64,000 bases of DNA. Origin: FEN-1088 sp031407985 (GTDB lineage Bacteria; Myxococcota_A; Polyangia; Fen-1088). Shown piece by piece: positions 8,469 to 17,014 of the stretch. Numbering within the stretch: the first letter of the stretch is position 1; the number at the start of each line of letters is the position of its first letter. The notes beneath the pieces are model-generated. The model ran no database searches. It was given only the letters and a program-made list of their open reading frames with translations, and had not been told where the DNA came from. The translations under genes and the position numbers were made by a program. Location: the NCBI GenBank assembly GCA_031407985.1, contig JANOJB010000119.1, positions 1 through 64,000 of the forward strand. Direction: 5' to 3'.

Positions 8469-9463
8469 AGGTACCTCCCGTATAAAAGCCGCAAGCGCTC
8501 GCGCGCCTCCGGGGCAACGGCCTCGGTGGCCGTCAAAATCGCATGCGCGGCCGCGCGTCCGCAGCCGCAAGATCGTGATGCCGCCGCGACCTGCGGCGCC
8601 AGGGCCATCACCACGTCCCGCGCCCGCGCGATGTTCGCGCGCAGCACCTCAAGGACCGACCCGGCCGTCACCGCGGCGTGTCCCGGATGCCAACAGTCAA
8701 AATCCGTGGACAGGGCCAGCAGGGCGAAACACATCTCCGCCTCGCGTGCCAACTTGGCCTCGGTGACCGCGGTCATGCCGATCACGTCCGCGCCCCAGCT
8801 CCGGTGCAGCAGCGATTCCGCGCGCGTCGAAAACTGCGGCCCCTCCATGCATACGTACGTGCCCCCGCGGTGCAAATGGGGTGCCCGATGGTCGCCGATC
8901 GGCGTGGCCGCGCGATCACTGGCAGCCGCCAGCGTACAACCGGTTGTAAGGGCCGCGATCGCCGTCAACGCGGCCAGATCCGCGCAAACCGGATCCGCGA
9001 AGCTGACGTGCCCGACGATCCCGTCACAGAAGAAGGTCGCGTTGCGGCGGTGGGTCTTGTCGATGAACTGATCCGGCAAGACCAGATCGCCGGGCAACAT
9101 TCCCTCACGCAACGATCCGACCGCCGAAATCGACAGCAGCCGCCGCACACCGACCTGCCGTAGGGCGAAGATGTTCGCGCGGTAGTTGATCTCCGACGGG
9201 GACAGGTGGTGACCGCGCCCATGCCGCGACAAAAATGCCACCCGCACGCCCGCCAGGCGACCGAACACCAGGGGCCCCGATGGGCGACCGAAGGGCGTAT
9301 CGCATAGCCGTTCAGTAACATCCGACAGGCCGTCAAGATCGTACAGGCCGCTGCCTCCGAGTACGCCGAGCACCGGTGCGTCGACGGTGTCGACGACGGT
9401 GTCGACGGCGGCCTGGTCGGGATTTCCCGTGCTTCCCATTGTGATCGGCGTCCTTGCTACCAT
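8465..9463 (-). CDS. mtnP: S-methyl-5'-thioadenosine phosphorylase (MTAP/PNP family)
   Basis: The product cleaves methylthioadenosine (or a related purine nucleoside) with phosphate, releasing adenine. Motifs run GVLGGSGLYDL near the start, LSRHGRGHHLSPSEINYRANI for phosphate and nucleoside binding, GTYVCMEGPQFSTRAE, GMTAVTEAKLAREAE and STDFDCWHPGH; the Asp pair in TDFDCW favours 6-aminopurine nucleosides. The ATG at 9463 gives 332 residues and has an AGG five bases upstream; ATG at 9439 (324 residues) is also possible. The frame continues upstream beneath the kinase gene and that extension is rejected. The C-terminal 50 residues after the core are Ala-rich. It heads the operon with a PfkB kinase. 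Confidence 0.87.
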   Translation of the reverse strand: MVARTPITMGSTGNPDQAAVDTVVDTVDAPVLGVLGGSGLYDLDGLSDVTERLCDTPFGRPSGPLVFGRLAGVRVAFLSRHGRGHHLSPSEINYRANIFALRQVGVRRLLSISAVGSLREGMLPGDLVLPDQFIDKTHRRNATFFCDGIVGHVSFADPVCADLAALTAIAALTTGCTLAAASDRAATPIGDHRAPHLHRGGTYVCMEGPQFSTRAESLLHRSWGADVIGMTAVTEAKLAREAEMCFALLALSTDFDCWHPGHAAVTAGSVLEVLRANIARARDVVMALAPQVAAASRSCGCGRAAAHAILTATEAVAPEARERLRLLYGRYL

Positions 9464-9481
9464 GAAACCTGGACCCTGGGG

Positions 9482-11584
9482 ATGGCAGGCACCGACGATG
9501 ACACCAAGAACGGCGGAACGCCCCCGACAGGCAATCCCGCCGCCGCCGCGGCCCCGGATCCCGTTGCCGCCCTGGTGGCAGCGGGGGATCACATGGGCGC
9601 CGCGCGCCTGGCCGTGGATCGCGGTGAACTGCCGCGCGCCATCGCGCTTTACGAAAAAACCTGGCGGTTCGCCGACGCGCTCCCACTGGCGCTGAAACTC
9701 GGCGATCGGCCCCTGGCCATCAGGTTGGCGTTGGACGCGCGCGATACCGCGATGGCCGTGCGCATCACCGACGAGATCCCGCGCGATGCCATACCCGAAC
9801 TGCGCGCGGCCGCGGCGGCGTTCGCCGCGCGGGGGGACAGCTGGGAGGCTGCCCGCATTTCGGAACGCGCCGGAGACGCCACGCTGGCCGCCGGCTACTT
9901 TCGTCGCGCTGGAAGCCTGGTCGACCTTGGCCGCATGGAGGAGAGCGCGGGCCGACCACACCAGGCGGGCGTCGCCTACGAGCAGGCGCTGGCCGCCGCC
10001 ACCAATGATCACGAGGCCGCCCTCGCGCACCTGGCCCTCGGCCGCCTGCTGGCACGGCTGGGGCGTCACCAGGACGCCGCCCGATCGCTGCAACAGGCGA
10101 TGCGGGACCCGCCACTGCGACTGTCGGCCGGGCGCGCGTTGATCGCCGAACTTGGCGCGCTTGGCTTTCGGATCGCGGCCGCCGAAATCGTGAATCGCCT
10201 GCGCCGTGAATCACCCGAGCTGCCGGAATCACCCGAACAGATTGCTGCCCTGGATGCCGCGGAAGTTGCCGCCTCCACATCGACGCTGGGACAACTGACG
10301 GCCGAGCCTGGCCTGCTGCGCAGCCGCTTCAAGATCGTGCGATCGCTGGGGGCGGGCGCGACCAGTCAGGTGTATCTGGCCGAAGACACGCTGCTGGGCC
10401 ACCCGGTCGCGCTGAAGCTGCTTTCCGTCGGCGCGGGCGCGCAGGGGGCCGAACGACAAGCCTACCTGCGGTTCGCGCGGGAGGCCGAGGCGGCGGGCCG
10501 GTTGCGCCACCCCAACATCGTCGCGCTTCACGACGCTGATCCTGGCATGGGCCTGTTCGTGCTTGAGCTGATGCCCGGGGGCACCCTGACCGATTGCCTG
10601 GCGGGCAAGATCGCGCTGTCGCCCGCCTCCGCGCGCCGTCTGGCGTTGGATCTGCTTTCCGCGCTCGGCGCCGCGCACGACGGCGGCATCGTTCACCGCG
10701 ACCTGAAGCCCGCGAACGTCTTGTTCGACGCCGTGGGAAACGCAAAGCTCGCCGATTTCGGCGCGGCCCACCTGGTCGATTTCGGACAAACCCAAACCGG
10801 CGGGCTGCTGGGAACGGTGGCTTACATGTCCCCAGAACAAATCAGCGGCGGCTCGATCGGACCGGCGGCGGATCTGTACGCATTGGCGGTAACGCTGTTC
10901 GAGGCGTTGACCGGACGTCTTCCCTTTCCGGGGCCGGACATCGTGGCCCAGCATCTGGGCGACGAGCCGCCGCGCCCCAGCGACTGCCGCCCCGGGCTGT
11001 CGCCGGCACACGACGCCGTCCTGTTGCGCGCGATGCGCAAGGCACCGTCGGAGCGCTGGCGATCCGCAACCCAAATGGCCAACGCGATCCGGAATTGGCC
11101 GACCGACCCGATCGACATGTCCCCGTCCTTGCCGGCGTCAGGCGATACCCCAACCACCGACCCGGTATCCCGTGTCACCCCACCGGCGCCGGCACTCGAT
11201 GTGCTGCTTGGTCGAACCCGGTACGGCATGCTGTTCAGACGCGACGATCCCCACCTGGGTAGACCGGTTCTGGTCGAAATCCGCGAGGAGTCCGTGGAAG
11301 GCGAGGCGCTTACCGCACTTCAAGCTCTGGCCGCCGCCGGAGGTCCGCATGTGCAACGCGTGCTGGCTCTCTCCGACGACGGACGAACGGTGACCTACGA
11401 GCCATGCGACGGAGTCGTGGTTGCACTGTCGGATCTCAGCGGGAGCGAAGCGGGTGCTGCCGCCCAAGCCGAGGCTGCCCTGCGTGCCGCGGGGGTTCCG
11501 GCGTCAGCATCACCGCGACGGGTCGCGATGATGGCGGGGGGCCCCGTCCTTCTGATCGTCAAGGCTGATCAGCCGCCCGGTTGA
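9482..11584 (+). CDS. Ser/Thr protein kinase with N-terminal helical-repeat region
   Basis: This 700-aa protein has an unusual order: about 270 residues of Ala-rich helical repeats (TPR-like pattern, e.g. ALAHLALGRLLARLGRHQDAARSLQQA) precede the kinase domain. The kinase spans about 281-540 and looks active: GAGATSQVYLAED Gly loop, VALKLL lysine at about 309, HRDLKPAN catalytic loop near 404, DFG near 424 and a GTVAYMSPEQ activation segment. The last 150 residues are a poorly conserved domain. No transmembrane segment is visible, so it is probably cytoplasmic. It starts 18 bases from mtnP on the other strand, so their promoters must overlap one another or the genes. Confidence 0.9.
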   Translation: MAGTDDDTKNGGTPPTGNPAAAAAPDPVAALVAAGDHMGAARLAVDRGELPRAIALYEKTWRFADALPLALKLGDRPLAIRLALDARDTAMAVRITDEIPRDAIPELRAAAAAFAARGDSWEAARISERAGDATLAAGYFRRAGSLVDLGRMEESAGRPHQAGVAYEQALAAATNDHEAALAHLALGRLLARLGRHQDAARSLQQAMRDPPLRLSAGRALIAELGALGFRIAAAEIVNRLRRESPELPESPEQIAALDAAEVAASTSTLGQLTAEPGLLRSRFKIVRSLGAGATSQVYLAEDTLLGHPVALKLLSVGAGAQGAERQAYLRFAREAEAAGRLRHPNIVALHDADPGMGLFVLELMPGGTLTDCLAGKIALSPASARRLALDLLSALGAAHDGGIVHRDLKPANVLFDAVGNAKLADFGAAHLVDFGQTQTGGLLGTVAYMSPEQISGGSIGPAADLYALAVTLFEALTGRLPFPGPDIVAQHLGDEPPRPSDCRPGLSPAHDAVLLRAMRKAPSERWRSATQMANAIRNWPTDPIDMSPSLPASGDTPTTDPVSRVTPPAPALDVLLGRTRYGMLFRRDDPHLGRPVLVEIREESVEGEALTALQALAAAGGPHVQRVLALSDDGRTVTYEPCDGVVVALSDLSGSEAGAAAQAEAALRAAGVPASASPRRVAMMAGGPVLLIVKADQPPG

Positions 11585-11650
11585 CCGATCGCGCTTCCGG
11601 GCGAAACCGCCGCGATACCCCGCCCCCACCGGAAGCACTGGGGGCGACCC

Positions 11651-11681
11651 TTGACATCGAGAGGCGAACGGTGCTTATGGT
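11651..11681 (+). promoter_or_regulatory. Candidate sigma70-type promoter of the Gly/His-rich exported protein
   Basis: An exact TTGACA (11651-11656) is followed after 19 bases by TATGGT (11676-11681), which matches four of six positions of the -10 consensus. The spacing is slightly long. The start codon of the next gene is about 55 bases downstream, which is plausible for this promoter. Confidence 0.4.
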
Positions 11682-11735
11682 CGCCATCCTGAATGCCTAG
11701 CGGCTCGCTTGAGTCGCAAAACCCGGAGGCCCCCT

Positions 11736-12221
11736 ATGAAGATCGATCGCAAGGATTTTCTGAAATCAGCCTTGGTTATCGCTGGATCTGGCTTCGGCCT
11801 GACCGAGGGTTTCGGCTGCGGCAGCGATGGAGCCACCACGGGAACCGGAGGCTCCGGAACGGGGACAGGCGGTAGCGGCACCGGCGGCCAGGGCACCGGC
11901 GGCCAGGGCACCGGCGGTCGCGGTACAGGCGGCCAGGGCACCGGCGGTCAGGGTACAGGAGGTGGCGGCGGTACCAACGCCTGTATGGCTGCCCCCACGG
12001 CAACCGTCGGAACGAACCATGGTCACTCCCTGACGGTCCCGCTCGCGGATATCACGACCGGCACCACGAAGACGTACAGCATCATGGGCACGTCCGCGCA
12101 CGACCACATGATCACGATTACGGCGGCTCAGTTCACCATGTTGAGGGCTGGAACCATGTACATGATGACGTCCACCACCGGCGGTGGGCACACGCACGCC
12201 GTCACGATCAACTGCGCGTAA
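11736..12221 (+). CDS. Small exported protein with GTGGQ repeats and a His-rich C-terminal domain
   Basis: The ATG at 11736 follows a GGAGG ribosome-binding site and gives 161 residues. The N-terminus (MKIDRKDFLKSALVIAGSGFGL, reaching a Cys in GFGCGSD) resembles a Tat-like or lipoprotein export signal. Residues 48-77 are six GTGG(Q/R/G) pentapeptides encoded by 15-bp DNA repeats. The C-terminal 80 residues contain three clusters HGHS, HDHM and GGGHTHA with many Thr and Met, which suggests a small metal-binding (copper-like) beta domain. This family assignment is inference. The gene is monocistronic, with its own promoter candidate. No close named family is recognised. Confidence 0.7.
   Translation: MKIDRKDFLKSALVIAGSGFGLTEGFGCGSDGATTGTGGSGTGTGGSGTGGQGTGGQGTGGRGTGGQGTGGQGTGGGGGTNACMAAPTATVGTNHGHSLTVPLADITTGTTKTYSIMGTSAHDHMITITAAQFTMLRAGTMYMMTSTTGGGHTHAVTINCA
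11877..11966 (+). repeat. Six 15-bp tandem repeats encoding GTGGQ
   Basis: Six adjoining units of the type GGCACCGGCGGCCAG run in frame through the Gly-rich linker. The first two are identical; the others differ mainly at synonymous positions. The unit length is a multiple of three, so gain or loss of units would change linker length without frameshift. Confidence 0.95.
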
Positions 12222-12274
12222 CGGCGCGACGACACGTCTGGCGCCGCGCACTATTTGATCGCGCGCGCCGTGAT

Positions 12275-13594
12275 TCAGATAAACAGCTGCGTGACCAGCA
12301 ACGGGCTGGTGCCCGTCACCTGCGTTCCGATAGCGATACCGATTCCAATCCGGGTCACGCGCGGGTCGAGAATGTTGGCCCGGTGACCGGGGCTCTGCAT
12401 CAGGCCGGCTTGCACCTCGTCGGGCGCATAAGCCCGCCCGATATTTTCGAGCAGCAACAACGGCGCCAGCCCAGCACGACGCGCGCGATCCATCGCATCG
12501 CCCGTCGACGGCGAAACGTGTCCGACGAAATCGTGTTCGACCATGTCCTGGCTGTGGGCACGCGCCACGTCCGATAGTTTCCGGTCCAGCGAAACCGGCC
12601 CCAACCGCGCGGTCCGGCGATCGCGATTCACGATCTCCAGCATGCGGGCTTCCGCCTCGGCCACCGTCCAGGGACCCGACCGCGCGGGCGCGGACGAACG
12701 GGGAGCCTCGGTCGGCGGCGGTACCCCGCAAAACACGGGAAAATTCGCGGCTACCGCCGTGCCCTGCGTTTCGATTCCAGTCACTTCGATCTGATATCTC
12801 CCTGTGCCGCGATCGCAGCGCACGTCCGCGCGAAATCCAACACCCGCGGGATCCGGTCCGGCCGCCAATGTACGCGTCTGCCCATCGGGCGACGTCACGA
12901 TGATCTCCGGTCGCCGGTACCCACCCAGCAACTTGCCCGCGACCGCGACTGAACTCCCGATCGCCAGCTTCCGCGGCACGGGCGCCATCTGGACATTTTT
13001 TTCTTGAAGCGCGACGACAATCGATATCCCCGTCGCCGTCCGGTGAACGCCGAGTCCGATCTGAGCGATCCGGCTGGTTTTCAACAACGCTGGCATTTGA
13101 GCGCCGATCTGATCGCGCACCTCGCGATCGGCGTCGGGAGAAGCCCGGGCCAGCAACAGGTGCGGCGCGGCTTCCACCAGTCCGTAGTGGCTCAGCAGAA
13201 AATCCACGATCTCGAAGGGGGGCAGGTCGGTCCCTCGTGGGATCCGAGCCAGATCGTCCGCGACCGCGTCCAGCCGTGCATCTCCAGTCGGCTCGGGTAG
13301 ACGCGCCTCCCGTGCCAGTCGCCGGATCTCGTCGACCACCACCGCGCGCAGCGGATCTGGTCGCAGGCGCTTGCGCAGTTCCGCGGCCGCGTTCCCTCCA
13401 TATTTGCTGGCGGCGGGATACGTCGGCCGCAGTGGCTCGGCAACGGTCCGTGCGGGGGTCGCAATCGCTCCGGCCGGAACCGTTCCGATAGGTTCGACGA
13501 TCTCTGACGGAACTGCCGCGCCGGCCGCGTTGGTGACGCCGGAAGGTCCAACGCTTGGCGCGCAGGAGGAACCCGCTAGCACGGCGAGCGCCAA
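12275..13594 (-). CDS. CAP/SCP-domain secreted lipoprotein
   Basis: The 439-aa product starts with a hydrophobic stretch and a lipobox-like LAGSSC, so it is probably a lipoprotein; the called start is TTG and a slightly longer basic N-terminus is possible because the frame is open upstream. About 300 residues of unrecognised sequence follow. The C-terminal 125 residues form a CAP (cysteine-rich secretory/PR-1) domain: VNRDRRTARLGPV, LSDVARAHSQDM, GHVSPSTGDAMDRA, ENIG and SPGHRANIL. The His in HSQDM and SPGH and the Glu of ENIG match the CAP cavity residues. The role of bacterial CAP proteins is mostly unknown. It lies 35 bases after the CBM9-like gene on the same strand. Confidence 0.85.
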   Translation of the reverse strand: MALAVLAGSSCAPSVGPSGVTNAAGAAVPSEIVEPIGTVPAGAIATPARTVAEPLRPTYPAASKYGGNAAAELRKRLRPDPLRAVVVDEIRRLAREARLPEPTGDARLDAVADDLARIPRGTDLPPFEIVDFLLSHYGLVEAAPHLLLARASPDADREVRDQIGAQMPALLKTSRIAQIGLGVHRTATGISIVVALQEKNVQMAPVPRKLAIGSSVAVAGKLLGGYRRPEIIVTSPDGQTRTLAAGPDPAGVGFRADVRCDRGTGRYQIEVTGIETQGTAVAANFPVFCGVPPPTEAPRSSAPARSGPWTVAEAEARMLEIVNRDRRTARLGPVSLDRKLSDVARAHSQDMVEHDFVGHVSPSTGDAMDRARRAGLAPLLLLENIGRAYAPDEVQAGLMQSPGHRANILDPRVTRIGIGIAIGTQVTGTSPLLVTQLFI

Positions 13595-13629
13595 CCGCGC
13601 ACTGATCCGCAGGAAGATCGGTGGACGCT

Positions 13630-15081
13630 CTATTCGGCGGCCTTCCCGGCCGGCTTCTCTGCGGCGGCGGCCTTCGCGGCTGCCTTCTCCGCCTTGCGCC
13701 GGACGCGCGCCGCGACCTTATCCTCGGTGCCGGATTTGCCACCGGCGCCCGGCGAAGTCGACGACGGCGGCGCGGGTGGCGCCACCAGATTTCCCTTGTC
13801 GTCGCCGAATGCCAAATCGCCGAACTTGTCGATCGCATGGAAGTCACCCACCAGAGGAGGCGACCAACCGGACGCCTGCTGCGGTTTGCCCTGGGGCATG
13901 TCCATGCGGAACATGTTGATGCGCCAGGTGTCGCCTAACCCCGGCGGCAATCGCGAACTCTCGGTCTTGGGATCCATGCCCTTGACGTCGATCAGCGGCA
14001 GCGCCAGTTCGACGGTCCAGCCCTTGTCTTGGTCCTGGTGTTTGTTCAACGTTCCGTCGACGGCAACCTTGGCGTTGATCTTCGAATTCCACGAGTACGG
14101 CTGCTTCTTGGGATCGATGGTGTCTTCGTACTTCCGGTACTGGGGCAAATACGTGTCGAACACGGCTCCGTTCGGCGCGACCTGAAATTCAACGTACGTC
14201 TTTCCGTTCTTGTCGGCGTCGATCATCAACTCGACGGCTTCCTGGGTCCACAACTTGTCGTCGCGTTTGCCCAGGTTCGACCAGACATCGACGTCGGTGT
14301 TCTCGAAGGCGACATACAAAAATTTGTCGTCCCACAACATCTTGGCCTGCGTGCTCTGCTCCACCGGCCCACCATTCAGCGTGTTGACGAACGGTCCTGT
14401 CGACGGGGCATCCTTCCACGCGGTCTCGTCCAGCTTGCCGTCGACCTTGATGGGTTTGTCCACGCGGCGGGCGACGTACCGCTTGCGCGGGGCTTCCGGC
14501 TTGGCGGCTACCGTCACCGGAATCGTCGCCGCCAGCACCCGGTTTTGCCCGTCATTCGGGCCGGTCTTGATCGCCAGACGCGTGGGCCCCCGCCACAGCC
14601 CCGTGTACACCATCACGGACGCGTGGGTCCAGGTCGCGGGCAACGTGATCGAGTGTTCGTCACGAATGATCTGCCCCGGCTTCCACTGCCCCACGGGATA
14701 TTTCCCCCCGACCGGACCGTGGTCCGAGTTGATGAATCCCTGGTGGTTCGGACCCTCGATGTGCGTGAACACGCGCCATCCCTCGCCGGGTGACGCGACC
14801 AACTTCCAGTAGTGGGTCAGCTTCAGTTCCTTGCCGGGCGTGGCGGTCGCGGGCTCGGCATCCATTCCCAGATAGGTCACCTTCCCTTCCATATCGGCGA
14901 TCGACGCGAACTTGGGCGTCGGCGCGGCGGTCAAGAGGTGGGCCTTGACCGTCTTCATGTCGTCCTCGGTCGGCTTGTCGTCGTCTTGCTCGACACACGT
15001 GGCGAACAGAAACAACGTCGCGACGGTCGCGGTTACTCCACCGGTTCTTCGGATCCGACTCGAACACATCACAGATCGCAT
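13630..15081 (-). CDS. CBM9-like (DOMON-type) carbohydrate-binding lipoprotein
   Basis: This 483-aa protein begins MRSVMCSSRIRR, then a hydrophobic segment ending in a lipobox LFATC, so it is likely membrane-anchored. Residues 60-180 form an unassigned beta domain. From about residue 215 it follows the family 9 carbohydrate-binding module (DUF1083) pattern: KVDGKLDETAWKDA, KMLWDDKFLYVAFE, AVELMIDADKNGKTYVEFQVAPNGAVFD, GWTVELALPL, GDTWRINMFRMD. The C-terminal 40 residues are Ala/Lys-rich. Such modules bind sugar chain ends or haem-like ligands. A GGGGGAA ribosome-binding site precedes the ATG. No hydrolase domain is fused. Confidence 0.85.
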   Translation of the reverse strand: MRSVMCSSRIRRTGGVTATVATLFLFATCVEQDDDKPTEDDMKTVKAHLLTAAPTPKFASIADMEGKVTYLGMDAEPATATPGKELKLTHYWKLVASPGEGWRVFTHIEGPNHQGFINSDHGPVGGKYPVGQWKPGQIIRDEHSITLPATWTHASVMVYTGLWRGPTRLAIKTGPNDGQNRVLAATIPVTVAAKPEAPRKRYVARRVDKPIKVDGKLDETAWKDAPSTGPFVNTLNGGPVEQSTQAKMLWDDKFLYVAFENTDVDVWSNLGKRDDKLWTQEAVELMIDADKNGKTYVEFQVAPNGAVFDTYLPQYRKYEDTIDPKKQPYSWNSKINAKVAVDGTLNKHQDQDKGWTVELALPLIDVKGMDPKTESSRLPPGLGDTWRINMFRMDMPQGKPQQASGWSPPLVGDFHAIDKFGDLAFGDDKGNLVAPPAPPSSTSPGAGGKSGTEDKVAARVRRKAEKAAAKAAAAEKPAGKAAE

Positions 15082-15181
15082 CAGGGTTCCCCCAAGCAGA
15101 AAGAGAAGTCACAATCTCGAACGCGGGACCGGGACCGGCACGATTCCAAAATCAATTCACCACCACCCCGGTCGGCCGCCG

Positions 15182-15210
15182 TTTCTATCGGAGGGTCCGG
15201 GGATTTGCAA
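15182..15210 (-). promoter_or_regulatory. Candidate promoter of the CBM9-like lipoprotein gene
   Basis: Read on the minus strand, TTGCAA (15210-15205) and TAGAAA (15187-15182) are separated by 17 bases and lie about 100 bases before the start codon. Each hexamer matches the sigma70 consensus at four of six positions. This is a plausible but untested promoter. Confidence 0.35.
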
Positions 15211-15267
15211 CGCGCGCCACGGGCGAACGGCCGCCGCAGGTCTCGCAGACACGGCCCGAGACTCGGA

Positions 15268-15561
15268 TCAGATCTCGCCCGAAACCGCGCCGTCGGCGTT
15301 CCCGGCACGCCGATACGGCCGCGCCATCACGCGCACGGAAACCCGTTCGGCGATCTCGGTGATCAGCACCGGCGCGCCCTCGGGCAACGTCCGGGCGTCG
15401 AACGCCACCGAACAGGCCAGCAGCGCCTCGTCGATCGACGAATAAACCCCCAGCAACCCATCACCACACACAACAGCGAACCGACCCGGATCACTGCGTA
15501 CCAGATCCGGCTGCATCGACTCGAACATCCGCTGCGCCTGCGAAACCGCTTCCATACCCAT
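15268..15561 (-). CDS. Small conserved-looking hypothetical protein, 97 aa
   Basis: The protein has no signal peptide or membrane segment. Its middle (GRFAVVCGDGLLGVYSSIDEALLA) has the strand-turn-strand-helix pattern seen in small DUF5678-like proteins, in which a short beta hairpin is followed by a helix; this similarity is weak. The last 25 residues continue as strands (VLITEIAERVSVRVMARPYR). The ATG at 15561 is chosen; a second Met is two residues further on. It is divergent from the YihY gene and lies upstream of the CBM9-like gene on the same strand, with about 185 bases between. Confidence 0.6.
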   Translation of the reverse strand: MGMEAVSQAQRMFESMQPDLVRSDPGRFAVVCGDGLLGVYSSIDEALLACSVAFDARTLPEGAPVLITEIAERVSVRVMARPYRRAGNADGAVSGEI

Positions 15562-15672
15562 GCACCGACGCTAGCGGAGCCAGCGGGCACGTCAAAAAAC
15601 TTCCCACTTTCGCGGCCCGTCTCTTGCGCGAACGGCCCACCTCGGGCGTACTTGACCGGCGTGCGGCGCACC

Positions 15673-16959
15673 ATGGGACAGATTCGGGCCTATCTGGGTT
15701 CGAACACGTACACGGCTGCCGCCACCGATCAGCTGTCGCGGCGCGCGCGCGCGGCGTTCTACCTGACCAGGCTGGCGATCCGAATCCTGAAGCAGTGGGC
15801 GCGCGACAAATGCCCCCAGCAGGCGGCCGCCCTGGCATTCAACACCGCTCTTTCGCTGGTGCCGGTCACGGCGATCGCATTCACCATCTTGCGCAGCGTC
15901 GGCTCGCTGGACGCACAGTCGCGTCTGTCCGATTTCGTCGCCAACCGTCTGCTTCCCGGGATGGAAGACATCACGGATCGCATCGAGGGGTTGTCGAAGA
16001 ACATCAGCGTCGGGGCTCTGGGTGGGATTGGGCTCTTCTTCACGCTTGTCACCTGTTACCTGCTGTACAGCTACGTCGAAAAGATTTTCAACGACATCTG
16101 GCGCGTCGGCCAGCGGCGCACTCTGATCGGGAAGTTCCTGACCTTCTACGCCATGGTCACCTTGCTTCCGGCCATGGCGTCGGTGTCGTTGTACTGGTCC
16201 GGCCGGCTGATCGGCTCCGGTGGCGCGTCACGGTTCCTGGTGCCGCTGGCGATTCAGGTCGGGGGCCTGGTGCTGATGAACAAGCTGCTCCCACGCACGG
16301 ATGTCCGCTGGAAAGCCGCCCTGATTGGTGCGCTGCTGACAGCCATCACCCTCGAATTCAGCAAACTGATGTTCGTCCGCTTCGCGAAGAAAATGCTGCT
16401 GGAAAGTTACAGCGGCGTCTACGGATCCCTGGGCCTGATCCCGTTGTTGCTGATCTGGATTTATGTCTCCTGGCTGTTGGTTCTGCTGGGGGCCGAGATC
16501 GCGTTCGCCGTTCAGAACCTGCGCGTTCTGGAGGCGGAGGACCGGCGCCAGCGCGGCGACGAACCGATCAACGGGCTGCTGGCCGCGCAACTGTTGTCCG
16601 TCGTCGCGGCTTCACATCAGACCTTGGGCGCCGGCGTTCCCAAGGAACGGTTGGTGACCGATTTTAAACTGACCCCGGACGTGGTTGAACGAATCGTCGA
16701 CCGTCTTAAAAAGCGCGGACTGATCGCCGAGGTCCACGGCGACATGAACGGCTACATTCCCGGGCGCGCGGCCACCACCATTTCGCTGGAGGATGTGCTG
16801 GGCGCTTTTCGTTCCAGCGATATCGAACTGGCCGATGGAACCACGTCCCCGACATTGCGGGCCCTGGTTGCCGATCTGGAAGACACGCGCAGGAAGCGAA
16901 CCCAGGGATTGACCATCGCCGACCTGCTGCCCGAAACCGCGCCGAATCAACCCAAGTAG
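15673..16959 (+). CDS. YihY/BrkB-family inner-membrane protein
   Basis: From the ATG at 15673 the product has 428 residues; a GTG four codons upstream is also possible, and the long open frame further upstream lies antisense to two genes and is rejected. The first 290 residues carry six hydrophobic segments with the family pattern CPQQAAALAFNTALSLVPVTAIAF, LVTCYLLYSYVEKIFNDIW, and SYSGVYGSLGLIPLLLIWIYVSWLLVLLGAEIAF. The C-terminal 130 residues are a cytoplasmic domain resembling a winged helix (PKERLVTDFKLTPDVVERIVDRLKKRGLI), often present in this family. The function of YihY proteins is not established. Confidence 0.9.
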   Translation: MGQIRAYLGSNTYTAAATDQLSRRARAAFYLTRLAIRILKQWARDKCPQQAAALAFNTALSLVPVTAIAFTILRSVGSLDAQSRLSDFVANRLLPGMEDITDRIEGLSKNISVGALGGIGLFFTLVTCYLLYSYVEKIFNDIWRVGQRRTLIGKFLTFYAMVTLLPAMASVSLYWSGRLIGSGGASRFLVPLAIQVGGLVLMNKLLPRTDVRWKAALIGALLTAITLEFSKLMFVRFAKKMLLESYSGVYGSLGLIPLLLIWIYVSWLLVLLGAEIAFAVQNLRVLEAEDRRQRGDEPINGLLAAQLLSVVAASHQTLGAGVPKERLVTDFKLTPDVVERIVDRLKKRGLIAEVHGDMNGYIPGRAATTISLEDVLGAFRSSDIELADGTTSPTLRALVADLEDTRRKRTQGLTIADLLPETAPNQPK

Positions 16960-17014
16960 CTCTTGGTGCAACTCACCGGTTGAAATTTTCCGGCGATTGC
17001 TGTGTAAAGGGGGC

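Noticed and set aside
9464..10093. Upstream extension of the mtnP frame
   Set aside because: It is antisense to the kinase gene and has no ribosome-binding site; the phosphorylase starts at 9463 or 9439.
11877..11966. Possible CRISPR-like repeat array
   Set aside because: The 15-bp units are directly joined, in frame and code for Gly repeats; there are no spacers or cas genes.
14812..15660. Long N-terminal extension of the YihY frame
   Set aside because: It runs antisense to the CBM9-like and 97-aa genes, its translation is Arg/His/Gly-rich and not protein-like, and the family start is near 15673.
15676..15720. GGTTCGAA-like tRNA T-loop sequence
   Set aside because: No acceptor or anticodon stem can be folded around it and it lies in the YihY coding region.
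16980..17008. TTGAAA-N17-TGTAAA promoter just before the gene at 17015
   Set aside because: It would start transcription at the ATG and the -10 overlaps the ribosome-binding site; read-through from the YihY gene is simpler.
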